From Bacteroidetes bacterium 41-46 (GTDB lineage Bacteria > Bacteroidota > Bacteroidia > Bacteroidales > UBA932), in the NCBI GenBank assembly GCA_001897515.1, contig MKTA01000030.1:62001-126000 (forward strand): 64,000 nucleotides of DNA, in the 5' to 3' direction. A program made the position numbers and the translations under genes. Numbering within the stretch: position 1 is the stretch's first letter; each line of letters opens with the position of its first letter. Positions 40,877 to 50,920 of this stretch are shown piece after piece. Below the pieces are notes generated by a model. The model saw only the letters and a program-made list of their open reading frames with translations, was not told where the DNA came from and did not search any database.

Positions 40877-42607
40877 ATGTACAAGAGTTTAAAAGATTTT
40901 GCAGAATTTCTGGAATCAAAGGGAGAGCTTATTCGCATTACCGAGTATGTTGATCCGGTATTTGAGATTGCAGAGATAACTGACCGTATAAGCAAAGAGC
41001 CCAATGGGGGAAAAGCGCTGCTGTTTGAAAACACAGGCACACCCTACCCTGTTTTGACAAACATGCTTGGCTCTGAACGCAGGATCCTTTATGCCCTTAA
41101 TTCAGATTCATTTGAAGATATCTCTAATTCAATGAGAGAGTTACTTAAAGAGGTCACTAAGCAAAGGGGGTCTCTTCAAGAGAAGCTTATGGCCCTTCCT
41201 CTCCTTGGCAAAGCAGCCTCCTGGCTTCCGAAAAAGCACAAAGGGATTGCCCCTTGTCAGGAGGTGATACTAGACAGGCCAGATATTGACAGGTTACCGG
41301 TATTAAAATGCTGGCCAGAAGATGGCGGAAAATTTATTACCCTTCCGTTAGTGCATACTAAAGACCCTGTAACAGGCAACAGAAATGTTGGTATGTACAG
41401 GATGCAGATATTTGCAAAAGACGAGACAGGTATGCATTGGCACAGGCATAAAACAGGTGCCAGGCAGTTTTCAAAGTGCAAAGAGGATAGATTTCCTGTT
41501 GCAGTTGCACTGGGAGGAGATCCTGTTTACACATATGCCGCAACGGCTCCACTGCCGGAGGGAATAGACGAGTATATACTTGCCGGATTTCTTAGAAAAC
41601 GTGCAGTTTCCCTGACAGAGTGTCTCACTCAGCCTCTAATGGTCCCTGCTGATTGCGATTTCATTATAGAAGGGTATATTGACTCAAATGAGCAGCCTGT
41701 CGTTGAGGGGCCATTTGGTGACCACACAGGATTTTACTCCCTTGAGGACCTCTACCCTAAAATGCATATCACCTGTATAACACACAGAAAAGATGCTGTA
41801 TATCCTGCAACAATTGTAGGCATTCCGCCCCAGGAGGATAAGTACATAGCAATAGCAACAGAGAAGATATTCCTTACCCCCATACAATTTACAATGATTC
41901 CGGAACTTCTGGATCTCCACTTGCCTGAGGAGGGAATCGGTCACAACATTGCTATTGCAAAAATTGAAAAGAGTTATCCGGGACAGGGTATAAAAGTTGG
42001 GCATGCCCTATGGGGAGCCGGGCAGATGATGTTTTGTAAAACCATTATCGTTACTGACGAAGATATTGATATTAGGGATTTCTCTCAAGTAGAAAAGGCA
42101 ATTGTCAAAAACTATTTACCACAAAGAGACACACACTTCAGCAGAGGGCCTATGGATGTCCTTGATCACACCTCCCCTGTTTGCGGTTATGGAGGGAAGA
42201 TGCTGATAGACGCAACCATAAAGCTCCCCGAAGAGGGGGGAAAGCATACCCCTTTATCAGATATTGCATTCCATTTTACTCACTCAGAAACAGAGACTAA
42301 GGGCTTAATAAATGTTATATTAGACAGCTGGGAGAATACAAAAGAGAGATATTCCGGATTATGGTTATGGGGAAGCAATTGGGATCCCGTAAGGGATACA
42401 GAATTTATTGATGGAAAGATTATCTCTGACAGCAGAAGAAAATATAGAGGCAAAGATGGTTTTACCCGTGAATGGCCAAAAAAAGCCCTCTCATCAGAAG
42501 AGACCATTTCTGCCATTGACAAGAGATGGGAGAAGCTGGGAATAGGACCTTTTATATCTTCGCCCTCACTGAAATTTTTACCAGGGCAAAAAGAGCAAGA
42601 GCAATGA
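40877..42607 (+). CDS. UbiD-family decarboxylase, probably menaquinone biosynthesis
   Basis: The 576-residue protein belongs to the prenylated-FMN-dependent UbiD decarboxylases: GGKALLFENTGTPYPVLTNM, the phosphate/metal segment GMYRMQIFAKDETGMHWHRHK, and VEGPFGDHTGFYS. In organisms with MqnC, as here, a UbiD protein of this size is thought to decarboxylate a late futalosine-pathway intermediate; the exact substrate is inferred. The open frame extends upstream into the previous gene; the ATG at 40877, 4 nt after its stop, is chosen. The 3' end overlaps lnt by 56 bp. Confidence 0.85.
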   Translation: MYKSLKDFAEFLESKGELIRITEYVDPVFEIAEITDRISKEPNGGKALLFENTGTPYPVLTNMLGSERRILYALNSDSFEDISNSMRELLKEVTKQRGSLQEKLMALPLLGKAASWLPKKHKGIAPCQEVILDRPDIDRLPVLKCWPEDGGKFITLPLVHTKDPVTGNRNVGMYRMQIFAKDETGMHWHRHKTGARQFSKCKEDRFPVAVALGGDPVYTYAATAPLPEGIDEYILAGFLRKRAVSLTECLTQPLMVPADCDFIIEGYIDSNEQPVVEGPFGDHTGFYSLEDLYPKMHITCITHRKDAVYPATIVGIPPQEDKYIAIATEKIFLTPIQFTMIPELLDLHLPEEGIGHNIAIAKIEKSYPGQGIKVGHALWGAGQMMFCKTIIVTDEDIDIRDFSQVEKAIVKNYLPQRDTHFSRGPMDVLDHTSPVCGYGGKMLIDATIKLPEEGGKHTPLSDIAFHFTHSETETKGLINVILDSWENTKERYSGLWLWGSNWDPVRDTEFIDGKIISDSRRKYRGKDGFTREWPKKALSSEETISAIDKRWEKLGIGPFISSPSLKFLPGQKEQEQ

Positions 42608-44177
42608 ATATCATCATTGAATAATAGGCAATTCTGCCGATATAGTCTCCATATTTTACAAAAACAGTAATAGTATCGTTAAGATTGAGCTCTCCTTTAA
42701 GAGACTCCCTTCGCCACCAGTTTGTACTTGCTGTGATATCACCCCTCTGATCAATTAATGCACTGACTCCTGTATTACCGCATCTTGCAATAGATCTCCT
42801 TGTCTCAATCGCTCTCAGACGGTCATACCAAAGATGTTGTCTGTATCCCGGTGAATCAAGCCACCAACCATCATTAGTTATAACAGACATAACATTTGCC
42901 CCTTTCAAAACAAATTCTCTGTAGAAATTACCATAAACAGACTCATAACAGATTGCAGTTCCTATTGATATTCTACTGTCGCTTGATTTAAAAATTGTTC
43001 TCTCATCCTGCACTCCATAACTTCCAAAGTAACCCCCCAACTCAATAACGAATAATCTAAACTCTCCCAAATATCGCTGAAAAGGCATAAATTCAACAAG
43101 AGGGACAAGTTTTGACTTATAGTAAAAGCTATAATTACCTGAGCTATCAATCAAAACGGATGAGTTATGAGAGTCGTACCACCCCTCTCCCAATCTTCTT
43201 GAAGAGGGTTTTGGCTTAATGTTAAATTCAGAGCTCTCTTTTGGATAGATATAGTGTGTTGACGCACCAAATATCATTGAAGCATCGCCAATATTTTTTG
43301 CCGCTGCCGCAAATCTGGAAAACGAGTCACTTTCATAAGGTCTGTTTTCAATTATTCCAGACGTAAATGTTTCAGGACCAATTATAAAATCAATCTCATC
43401 ATCATAACCCTCATACAACAATTCTAAAAATATCTCATCCTGCTCTCTCTGAGTCATCCCTCCGAATTTATCAACATATGGGTCAATATTAGGTTGCAGT
43501 ATAAGGAATTTAGCAGGATTTACATTCTCTTTGTATGATATATATATGGCATGGGATACAAAGATTGGTAAAAGGAGTACTGAGATCAGTATAATATTTT
43601 TCACCTTCATCTGCCGAGCCGCACAGCTTGATCTGGTTACCGCTATATCGTACGAGATTACAGATACTAAAAGAGCCCAGAGAGAGCCCCCTGCAACACC
43701 TGTAAATTCATACCATTGAACAACCTTGTGAAGGGATGCAAACCCATTTCCCAGAGCAAGCCAAGGCCAGTTCAGCTCACCCTCGGCCATTAAATATTCC
43801 CAGGCAAGCCAACCAAGTACCAGAAAAGCATACCCTAACGCACTCCCGAATTTTCTTTTAAACCATCCATAGAGTAGGATTATCAATGTAAGCGAAAGGG
43901 AATAGAGTACCATTGAGGCAATAGCACCTCTTAAATTTGCATATCCAATCCAGTATGTAGTTGCAATAGTCCAAAGAAGAAATACAATATATATCAAAAG
44001 CCATCCATGTTTAATTTTATTATTCTCAATAAAATTTTTAAGCATTAAAACCGGTAATAAACCAAAGAGAATTAGTATTCCTGATCCCTTAAGCAGAAAT
44101 GGGAGAGAGAGTAGCAAAACCCCAACAATAACAAGCCTTATAATAATTATTGTTTTTTTATTAAGTATAAAATTCAT
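42552..44177 (-). CDS. lnt: Apolipoprotein N-acyltransferase
   Basis: The enzyme adds the third acyl chain to lipoproteins at the inner membrane. The 541-residue protein has about six N-terminal membrane segments, then a nitrilase-like domain with the catalytic triad Glu (IIGPETFTSG), Lys (YYKSKLVPLVEFMPF) and Cys (GTAICYESVYG), and a last membrane helix. The start at 44177 leaves a 42-bp divergent gap to the TonB receptor; an in-frame start 36 nt upstream is possible but less likely. Confidence 0.9.
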   Translation of the reverse strand: MNFILNKKTIIIIRLVIVGVLLLSLPFLLKGSGILILFGLLPVLMLKNFIENNKIKHGWLLIYIVFLLWTIATTYWIGYANLRGAIASMVLYSLSLTLIILLYGWFKRKFGSALGYAFLVLGWLAWEYLMAEGELNWPWLALGNGFASLHKVVQWYEFTGVAGGSLWALLVSVISYDIAVTRSSCAARQMKVKNIILISVLLLPIFVSHAIYISYKENVNPAKFLILQPNIDPYVDKFGGMTQREQDEIFLELLYEGYDDEIDFIIGPETFTSGIIENRPYESDSFSRFAAAAKNIGDASMIFGASTHYIYPKESSEFNIKPKPSSRRLGEGWYDSHNSSVLIDSSGNYSFYYKSKLVPLVEFMPFQRYLGEFRLFVIELGGYFGSYGVQDERTIFKSSDSRISIGTAICYESVYGNFYREFVLKGANVMSVITNDGWWLDSPGYRQHLWYDRLRAIETRRSIARCGNTGVSALIDQRGDITASTNWWRRESLKGELNLNDTITVFVKYGDYIGRIAYYSMMIFIALALFALVKISVRAKI

Positions 44178-44219
44178 ATTTTCGCACCTTATTTTGTAAC
44201 ATTTATTACACATTCATAT

Positions 44220-46496
44220 ATGAAAACCACCTTAAAAAGAGTATCTCTATTATCACTGTTTATTTCAGGAACCCTTCTTACAGCTAGTGCTCAGAACAAA
44301 GATACAACAATTAAAAACTATGTAATAGAGGGGGTAACGATTATAACAACTCCTAAAGAGACCTACTTTTTAAACCAATTGCCAGCATCTACTAGTATTC
44401 TTAATGCAACGGAGGTTGAATCAGGTGGAAAAAACAGTATAAAGGGGCTTTCAGGTGCTGTACCAAATTTATTTATACCAGATTATGGTTCAAAAATCAC
44501 TTCAGCTATATATATCAGAGGCATAGGTTCAAGATTCTCTCCATCTCCTTCAATAGGTCTCTATGAAGATAATATACCCTTTATAGATAAGAGCGCATTT
44601 GATTTTGAATTTCTTGATGTTGAAAGAGTTGAAATATTGAGAGGTCCACAGGGTACACTATATGGAAGAAATGCTTTAGGTGGTATTGTCCATATAAGAA
44701 CAAGGTCTCCATTTTCTACTCCCGGAACAGAGATATCTTTTGATGCCGGAACATATGGTCAGTACAAAGGTAGTTTTATAACAAGAAACAGGCTTTCGGA
44801 GAGACTGGCATTCTCACTGGGAGGCTTCTACAAAAGAGATGGTGGGTTTTTCACAAATGATTATACAGGTATCTCTTCAGATCAGGGATACTCTGCAGGA
44901 GGGAGATTGAGACTGGCATACAATATTGCAAAAAATTGGAAAATTGAAGCTTCAGGCCAAATAGAACAAAATGATCAGAATGCATATCCATATGGTGCTT
45001 ATAATAAAAGCAATGGTAAAACTTTAAATCCTTCATACAACGACACAAGTTCATACAAAAGATTTCTTAATACTGCCAGCCTGGTTGTTACTCATAATGC
45101 TCCAAAATGGAGACTAAATCTAATCTCTGCTTACCAGAATCTTTCAGACACGATGAGACTGGATCAAGATTTTACAGCAGGGCAAATATATACAATGAGG
45201 CAATCGCAAAGGTTGAGAAATTTTACACAGGAGGCAATTTTCAAATCAGAAAATACAAAAAACTATCAATTTGTATCCGGAGTTTCCGGATTTTATCAGA
45301 GCAACTTTACTGATGCACCGGTGAATTTTGGTAAAGATGGAGTCAAACGATTTTTCCAGGATACTTTTGACAGATTATTCCAGACAGGTGTTATGCCTTT
45401 TCAGATGAATGTAACTGATAATGAAATTCCTGTATATGGTGAGTATGATCAAAAAAGCTGGGGCTTTGCGGCGTTTCATCAGGTAAATCTGAAGAGACTC
45501 ATTTTTGACGGCCTCTCATTAACTTTGGGGTTAAGATATGAGTATGAACATCAAAGACTAGAATATTTGAGTGGTATGAATATGAATCTCACATTTAACA
45601 GACCAGGAGTTCCCAAACCTATAGCAATGCAGATACCGGCCGAGACCAATGGGACTCATTCTCAGAGTTTTGGACAGCTCTTACCAAAAGTCTCTTTACA
45701 ATACTCTGGATCAGAAAACATGAAACTATTTTACACATCTGCCAGAGGGTACAAAGCGGGAGGATATAACATTCAAATGTTTTCCGATATAGTTCAGGCG
45801 AAAGCTATGAGTGGTATGCCCGGAGGGGCTGAGGAAGATGATGATGTCTCTGAAGTTATCACATACAGACCAGAATACAACTGGAATCATGAGATTGGAT
45901 TTAGCGGATGGCTCATTCCGGAGAAATTAAATTTAAACGCATCAATTTTTTACATAGATAGCCGGGATCAGCAGGTTGTTCAATTTGCAGGAGCTACTGG
46001 TTTTGGACGTGTGGCAAAAAATGCGGGAAGTTCATTTAGTACAGGCGGAGAGATATCGGCCTTGATCAGACTGACCAAAGAGCTTGAGGTCTCTGCAAAC
46101 TGGGGATATACATATTCAAAGTTTACTGAGTACACAGATAACCAAAATGATTACACAGGGAAATTTGTGCCGTTTGTACCCAGGAACACTTTAAATGCTA
46201 ACATAGTATATACAAAAGAGATAAACAGGGGAGAGTTCAAAGAATTCAGTGCAGCTGTTAGATATAACGGGGCAGGAAAAATATACTGGACAGAGAAAAA
46301 TGATGTCAATCAACCATTTTACTCCACTATAGATATTGAAGGTTCGGTAAAAATATCTATTTTTGATTTTTCTGTATGGATGAGAAACTTCACAGATTGC
46401 CGTTATAACACATTCTACTTTGAGACCCTTGGCAATGGATTTGCCCAGCTTGGGAGGCCTTTTAATGTGGGTGCAGGAGTAAAGATGAAATTTTGA
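44220..46496 (+). CDS. TonB-dependent outer-membrane receptor
   Basis: The 758-residue protein has a signal peptide (MKTTLKRVSLLSLFISGTLL, cleaved near SAQ), a plug domain with VERVEILRGPQGTLYGRNAL, and a C-terminal 22-strand barrel ending in the terminal Phe expected for outer-membrane proteins. It lacks the N-terminal carboxypeptidase-regulatory domain and a SusD partner, so it is probably a siderophore- or cofactor-type receptor rather than a SusC. The substrate is unknown. Confidence 0.9.
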   Translation: MKTTLKRVSLLSLFISGTLLTASAQNKDTTIKNYVIEGVTIITTPKETYFLNQLPASTSILNATEVESGGKNSIKGLSGAVPNLFIPDYGSKITSAIYIRGIGSRFSPSPSIGLYEDNIPFIDKSAFDFEFLDVERVEILRGPQGTLYGRNALGGIVHIRTRSPFSTPGTEISFDAGTYGQYKGSFITRNRLSERLAFSLGGFYKRDGGFFTNDYTGISSDQGYSAGGRLRLAYNIAKNWKIEASGQIEQNDQNAYPYGAYNKSNGKTLNPSYNDTSSYKRFLNTASLVVTHNAPKWRLNLISAYQNLSDTMRLDQDFTAGQIYTMRQSQRLRNFTQEAIFKSENTKNYQFVSGVSGFYQSNFTDAPVNFGKDGVKRFFQDTFDRLFQTGVMPFQMNVTDNEIPVYGEYDQKSWGFAAFHQVNLKRLIFDGLSLTLGLRYEYEHQRLEYLSGMNMNLTFNRPGVPKPIAMQIPAETNGTHSQSFGQLLPKVSLQYSGSENMKLFYTSARGYKAGGYNIQMFSDIVQAKAMSGMPGGAEEDDDVSEVITYRPEYNWNHEIGFSGWLIPEKLNLNASIFYIDSRDQQVVQFAGATGFGRVAKNAGSSFSTGGEISALIRLTKELEVSANWGYTYSKFTEYTDNQNDYTGKFVPFVPRNTLNANIVYTKEINRGEFKEFSAAVRYNGAGKIYWTEKNDVNQPFYSTIDIEGSVKISIFDFSVWMRNFTDCRYNTFYFETLGNGFAQLGRPFNVGAGVKMKF

Positions 46497-46502
46497 TTAA
46501 TT

Positions 46503-47150
46503 ATGCTGATTGACTTTGTTAAGGGATTTATTGTTGGGATGGGCGCTTCAATACCACTGGGACCTATGGGTGTAATGTGCGTTCAGAAAACACTTAGCAA
46601 AGGAAGAAATTCAGGACTCATCACAGGATTGGGAGCATCAGTAACAGACACCATTTTTGCGGCTCTCGCTATTTTAGGTCTTGCCTATATACAGAGTTTT
46701 ATTGAAGAGTACGAGAGAAGCGTATTGCTACTTGGAGGAGTTGTTGTTGCAATAATTGGACTAAAGATATATCTTACAAATCCGGTCAAACAGATCCGGC
46801 AAAAGGCGAGAGGAAGCAACAGACATATGGAGGATCTCTTCTCTGCCATACTTATGACCATAACAAATCCCGGAGCCATATTTCTTATCCTGGGGATGTT
46901 TGCCTTTGTTGGACTTGAGATTGATTCACAATCAGCAAACAGAACTATAACAGCTGTTTTGGGCGGAGTATTTGTAGGTGCCTCAACATGGTGGTATGCT
47001 TTAAGCACGGGCATTAATATATTCAGAAAAAGGTTCAGGTTAAGACAGCTCCTGATGATTAACAGAATTTCCGGTATAGTTATTATTGTTATTGGGCTTA
47101 TATCATTTTTTGAAGGAGTGTGGAGGTTTTTGGCCCCGTTTTTGAATTAA
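46503..47150 (+). CDS. LysE/RhtB-family transporter
   Basis: The 215-residue protein has about six membrane segments. The N-terminus FVKGFIVGMGASIPLGPMGV is typical of LysE exporters, with TNPGAIFLILGMFAFVG as the second half motif. It probably exports amino acids or related compounds. The gene starts 6 nt after the TonB receptor. The tmRNA promoter's -33 box lies in its last codons. Confidence 0.85.
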   Translation: MLIDFVKGFIVGMGASIPLGPMGVMCVQKTLSKGRNSGLITGLGASVTDTIFAALAILGLAYIQSFIEEYERSVLLLGGVVVAIIGLKIYLTNPVKQIRQKARGSNRHMEDLFSAILMTITNPGAIFLILGMFAFVGLEIDSQSANRTITAVLGGVFVGASTWWYALSTGINIFRKRFRLRQLLMINRISGIVIIVIGLISFFEGVWRFLAPFLN

Positions 47151-47171
47151 CCGTAATTATAGTTAACTTTG
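47141..47171 (+). promoter_or_regulatory. Promoter of tmRNA
   Basis: TTTG (47141-47144), 19 nt, then TAACTTTG (47164-47171) is a full match to the Bacteroidetes sigma-ABfr consensus. The predicted start falls a few nucleotides before the mature 5' end of the tmRNA. Confidence 0.75.
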
Positions 47172-47185
47172 AATCACTTTTTATT

Positions 47186-47580
47186 GGGGATGTTTTGGTT
47201 TTGACAGCATACTCAATCGGAAGGTAAGCACGTCGAGCGTCGTGAAGCCGGCTCGTAAATCCCGGAACACAAGCCATAACTGGCAACAACAACTATGCAC
47301 TCGCTGCGTAATTAAGCCCAGCTTAATCGCTTAATCGCCGCCGGCAAGGCCGGCCCCGACGAGTATCCCGCCGAACTTTAAGCCTGTTATGTCCGGCAAC
47401 AGGGGTATCATTCAAACAGGATGCCGGCGCCAACTCCTCTAAAGCGTCTTAAGAAAAAGAGGATAAGTATTGAGTGGCCTGCCTCCCGGCAGCTCATTAC
47501 CTACAATAAATGAGAGGATAAACGTGTAGAAAGCTTTTGGATGGTTTGTTTGGACGGCGGTTCGAGTCCGCCCATCTCCA
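47186..47580 (+). ncRNA. ssrA: Transfer-messenger RNA
   Basis: The 5' end GGGGATG pairs with CATCTCC at the 3' end to form the tRNA-like acceptor stem, followed by discriminator A; CCA is not encoded. The 3' end also has a T-arm (GGTTCGAGTCC). The tag frame at 47282-47311 reads GNNNYALAA then TAA, closely like tags of Bacteroidetes. The length of 395 nt fits the single-chain form. It rescues ribosomes stalled on broken messages. Confidence 0.95.
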
Positions 47581-47584
47581 CAAA

Positions 47585-47618
47585 AAATTGATGGTCAGGC
47601 CTAAAAAGGCTTGACCAT
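47585..47618 (-). terminator. Intrinsic terminator of the HD-domain gene
   Basis: A 12-bp stem (47591-47602 with 47607-47618, one G-T pair) and a 4-nt loop are followed on the minus strand by CAATTTTTTG. The stem overlaps the last codons of the pgpH-like gene. On the plus strand the hairpin might also mark the end of the tmRNA transcript, but a T-run is lacking there. Confidence 0.75.
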
Positions 47619-49595
47619 TCTGCTGTGATACATTCCGGACAGTCTTTGTTTGAAGACATCCTTAACCATTCTGATCTCTTTAAGCGATATCTCTGCCTCT
47701 GACAATTGGTCATCTGTTACTCTTTCTCCCACAACCCTTTCAACTAATTCAGATATTGAGTCTTCTGTATAGCTTCTCAGTGATCTGGACGCTGCTTCAA
47801 CTGCATCGGCCATCATTACAACAACCTGTTCTCTGTAAACAGGAAGGATTCCATCATAAACAAAGAATTTTGCATCTCCAGGCTCACCACCTGCAGCAAT
47901 ATGCTTTCTGTAAAAATAGAGAGTCATTGATCTCCCATGATGAGATAGTATGAACTCATTTACTATTGATGGAAGCCGCTCCCTCTTGGCAATATCAACG
48001 CCATCCTGAACATGTTTAATTATAAGCCTGGCACTCTCTCTTGGATCAAGTTGGTCATGTAAATTTAGTGCTCCGGGGGGCTGATTTTCAATAAAAAGTA
48101 TAGGATCACTCATTTTCCCGATATCATGATACAGTGCTCCGACTCTTGCCAAGAGTGAATTACCTCCAATTGATGAGACAGCACTTTCTGCCAAATTCGC
48201 AACCTGAAGAACATGTTGGAATGTACCCGGTGCCTTAAGTGACAGCTCTTTAAGTACCGGACTCTCAGTATCAGCCAAATCTCTAAGTCGCTGATCAGAA
48301 ATTAGTCCGTAAATCTTTTCAAAAAGATAGATAAATGGATATGCCGCAACCATTAAAATTGAGTTCCATGCAAAATACCCAAGGAAAGCAAAGTCAAAAT
48401 CCATAAGAGTTCCATCCTCAATCATCCTGAATGCTGAATAAGAGAAAAGCAAAGCAGCAAATACCCCGGCAGCAACAGCAAATTGCAACCATCCTCTGTT
48501 CCAGTATGAGTAGGCAAGCAGAGTAACGCTTCCGGCAAAGAGGTTAAGCATAAATATTTCTGTTCCGTTCTGAGCAATTATTACTACAGGCAATATTATA
48601 ACTATATAGAGGGGTAGAGCGACTTTGTAATTTATGAAAGAGCACAGGTAAAGTGCAAAAACAGAGTATGGAACCATAAAGATATAGGCAGGTTCAATAC
48701 CCCTGACTATAACTGTAACTGTAATAGAGAGAAGCACAAGCATTACTACAAAAAGCAGCTTGCGTTTATCCCTGAAAATTTCACTCTTTGCAAAATAGAG
48801 CACTATATATAACAGTAAGAAAAGGGCGGAACAAATAAGCAGTTGGCCAAGTTTTAACAGAATATAACTACCGGAATAGCCCATACTCTTCTCATACTCT
48901 TCTTTATACGAATCCAGCAATTGTTCTATTTCTGAAGTAATTGTCTCGCCTTTAGCAACAATAATCTGACCCTCATACAATACACCCTTTGTTGGAGAGA
49001 TAGCAGAAATAGCATCCCTTCTTGATAACTCTGTAGTAGCTTTATCATACCTTAGGTTTGGTTTTAAAACTGTTTTAAGTTTCTGAGCCCTCTCTCTATC
49101 AAGGCCGACTCTCTCATTTATATAATCCGATGCAGATTCAACTGTAAATATCTCAGCTGCAGGTAGCTCATTTTGGGTAAAGGCAGATTCAGCTACTACT
49201 ACTCTGGAAAGTCTGTCACTATCATCCATTCTATCTGCTATTCCTTTACTATAAACGAATGTGAGTAATTTATCAATAATCAAAAGGGTATCTGAAGTGA
49301 TTCCCGCCAATGCAATGGGAATTTGCTCTCTGGATTTGACTATAGCCTCACTATTATATGAGAAGCAAAGAGGGCTTTTAGATGCTGCAAGGTTTCTCTC
49401 TGATCTCAACTCCTGATCGCTTTTCAGAATAGGGAAATCTACCGGAGAAACAAGCGTTTCGTAAAGCCAGGGTCTTCCTCTCTGATATTCAAATTTGAAT
49501 TTCCCCTCCGCAGGAATTATCAACATTGCAGAGATTGATGCAACAATAAAAAATATTATATGAAAATATTTTTTATACCATTGAGATATTGCCAT
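47601..49595 (-). CDS. 7TMR-HDED/HD-domain membrane phosphodiesterase (PgpH-like)
   Basis: The 664-residue protein has an N-terminal membrane anchor, an extracytoplasmic 7TMR-HDED region, about seven membrane segments, and a cytosolic HD domain with FQHVLQVANLAE, ALYHDIGKMSDP and SHHGRSMTLYFYR. Proteins with this layout (PgpH) hydrolyse cyclic di-AMP. That activity is inferred from the family. It is a single gene with its own terminator, divergent from an esterase gene. Confidence 0.85.
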   Translation of the reverse strand: MAISQWYKKYFHIIFFIVASISAMLIIPAEGKFKFEYQRGRPWLYETLVSPVDFPILKSDQELRSERNLAASKSPLCFSYNSEAIVKSREQIPIALAGITSDTLLIIDKLLTFVYSKGIADRMDDSDRLSRVVVAESAFTQNELPAAEIFTVESASDYINERVGLDRERAQKLKTVLKPNLRYDKATTELSRRDAISAISPTKGVLYEGQIIVAKGETITSEIEQLLDSYKEEYEKSMGYSGSYILLKLGQLLICSALFLLLYIVLYFAKSEIFRDKRKLLFVVMLVLLSITVTVIVRGIEPAYIFMVPYSVFALYLCSFINYKVALPLYIVIILPVVIIAQNGTEIFMLNLFAGSVTLLAYSYWNRGWLQFAVAAGVFAALLFSYSAFRMIEDGTLMDFDFAFLGYFAWNSILMVAAYPFIYLFEKIYGLISDQRLRDLADTESPVLKELSLKAPGTFQHVLQVANLAESAVSSIGGNSLLARVGALYHDIGKMSDPILFIENQPPGALNLHDQLDPRESARLIIKHVQDGVDIAKRERLPSIVNEFILSHHGRSMTLYFYRKHIAAGGEPGDAKFFVYDGILPVYREQVVVMMADAVEAASRSLRSYTEDSISELVERVVGERVTDDQLSEAEISLKEIRMVKDVFKQRLSGMYHSRMVKPF

Positions 49596-49632
49596 TTATC
49601 TTTTGATGTTATTAATTTATGTCAGACAACAG

Positions 49633-49640
49633 CAAATTTA
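49633..49640 (-). promoter_or_regulatory. Candidate -7 box for the PgpH-like gene
   Basis: On the minus strand this reads TAAATTTG, an exact TAnnTTTG match 37 nt upstream of the ATG. Confidence 0.45.
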
Positions 49641-49643
49641 ACC

Positions 49644-49651
49644 TATTTTTG
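49644..49651 (+). promoter_or_regulatory. Candidate -7 box for the esterase gene
   Basis: TATTTTTG is an exact TAnnTTTG match 25 nt upstream of the esterase ATG. It lies almost back to back with the divergent -7 box at 49633-49640. Confidence 0.45.
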
Positions 49652-49676
49652 GAGAAGTCTAAACCATAAGTGAAAT

Positions 49677-50519
49677 ATGAGAATAATTAAGTTGTCCCTG
49701 ATCCTTGCCACTTTACTCTTTTCAGTTGCTGCCATTAGTGCTAAAAAAGAGATCGTTATTTCATCAAAGCATCTTGGATGCAACGATACTATCCTCATCA
49801 CTACTCCGACACACTACTCCGGGGAGACAACTCCTGCACTCTTTCTTTTTCATGGCTGGAGCGGGAACTGGAGGAACTGGAACGATAAGGCAGACCTTCA
49901 AAAGATGAGTGACAAATACGGATTCATTATAATTACACCCGACGGTTTCTATAACAGCTGGTATGTAAACAGTATTATGCCGGGAGGAATGCAGTGGAGA
50001 AATTTCTTTAATGAGGAGCTATACCCTTTGATTATGAAAGAGTATAATCTTGATTCAGAAAAAACATTTATATCAGGACTTAGTATGGGTGGGCACGGAG
50101 CTATAAACGTGTTTCTTGATGACATCTCAAGATTCAGAGCAGCCGGAAGCATGTCAGGAGTGCTTAGCCTGGAGGAGACAAGACTAAAGTCAAGCGATAT
50201 CCCTAAGGTCCTAGGCCCCTACATACCGGAAAACAATAATTATTCAGAAGAGTCTGCAATTAACAGACTACCTGCGTTTAAAGAACAATCCGAGAAATCA
50301 GGATATTTAAGAGAGAGAGTATTGATTATAAGCTGCGGTAAGAGCGATGCCCTGTTGAAAAGCAGTATTGAATTTACTAAGAGGTGCGACTCACTTAATA
50401 TTAATAATATACTGATACTTAGTCCTGGCAACCATACATGGAACCACTGGATTTACTCCTTAGACCTTCACCTTCTTCACTTCAGCCGAATTGCAAAGGG
50501 CGAGCACCTTGGATATTGA
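49677..50519 (+). CDS. Secreted esterase (esterase D/antigen 85-like)
   Basis: The 280-residue alpha/beta hydrolase has a signal peptide (MRIIKLSLILATLLFSVAAI, cleaved near SAK). The oxyanion region is LFLFHGWSGNWRNW, the nucleophile Ser lies in FISGLSMGGHGAIN, and the acid and His are likely in SCGKSDALL and PGNHTWNHW. It probably cleaves small esters or acyl groups from carbohydrates in the periplasm; the substrate is unknown. Confidence 0.85.
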   Translation: MRIIKLSLILATLLFSVAAISAKKEIVISSKHLGCNDTILITTPTHYSGETTPALFLFHGWSGNWRNWNDKADLQKMSDKYGFIIITPDGFYNSWYVNSIMPGGMQWRNFFNEELYPLIMKEYNLDSEKTFISGLSMGGHGAINVFLDDISRFRAAGSMSGVLSLEETRLKSSDIPKVLGPYIPENNNYSEESAINRLPAFKEQSEKSGYLRERVLIISCGKSDALLKSSIEFTKRCDSLNINNILILSPGNHTWNHWIYSLDLHLLHFSRIAKGEHLGY

Positions 50520-50559
50520 TGTTTTATTCATATATTTATGTTATTGATTAATACACTAT

Positions 50560-50910
50560 ATGAATCAAAACATAAGAAACTCCTACCCTGCTCCTGATTT
50601 TACACTGCTCAAAGAGATGGCTGAAGGAGACCACGATTTCTTTATGGAGATCATCTCACTTTTTCTGGAAAATGCTCCTGCAATGGTTACTGCCATGAAG
50701 GATAGCAGTGATAACGAAGATCTTGACAAACTAAGATTTGTAAGCCATAAAATCCTATCAGACCTTCATATCGTAGGGATTAAATATGCAATTGGAACCG
50801 TTGAATCAATTGAGAAAAGCGCCGGTATAGGGATCAATGAGAGGGATTTGGTTAAACTTGCCGTTGAAATGATTAATTACGGAATAGAGGACTTAAAAAA
50901 AGTGAAATAA
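50560..50910 (+). CDS. Stand-alone histidine phosphotransfer (HPt) protein
   Basis: The 116-residue helical protein begins with a D-F-x-x-x segment (TLLKEMAEGDHDFFMEII) and carries the phospho-accepting His in RFVSHKILSDLHIVG, the usual HPt helix. It should relay phosphate between a hybrid kinase and a response regulator. No kinase is adjacent; the hybrid kinase at 156-1766 is a possible partner, unproven. Confidence 0.8.
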   Translation: MNQNIRNSYPAPDFTLLKEMAEGDHDFFMEIISLFLENAPAMVTAMKDSSDNEDLDKLRFVSHKILSDLHIVGIKYAIGTVESIEKSAGIGINERDLVKLAVEMINYGIEDLKKVK

Positions 50911-50920
50911 CATTAAATCA

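Noticed and set aside
47501-47713. Minus-strand 70-codon ORF across the end of tmRNA
   Set aside because: It lies antisense to the tmRNA 3' end and inside the pgpH-like gene in another frame; its content is explained by the tRNA-like sequence.
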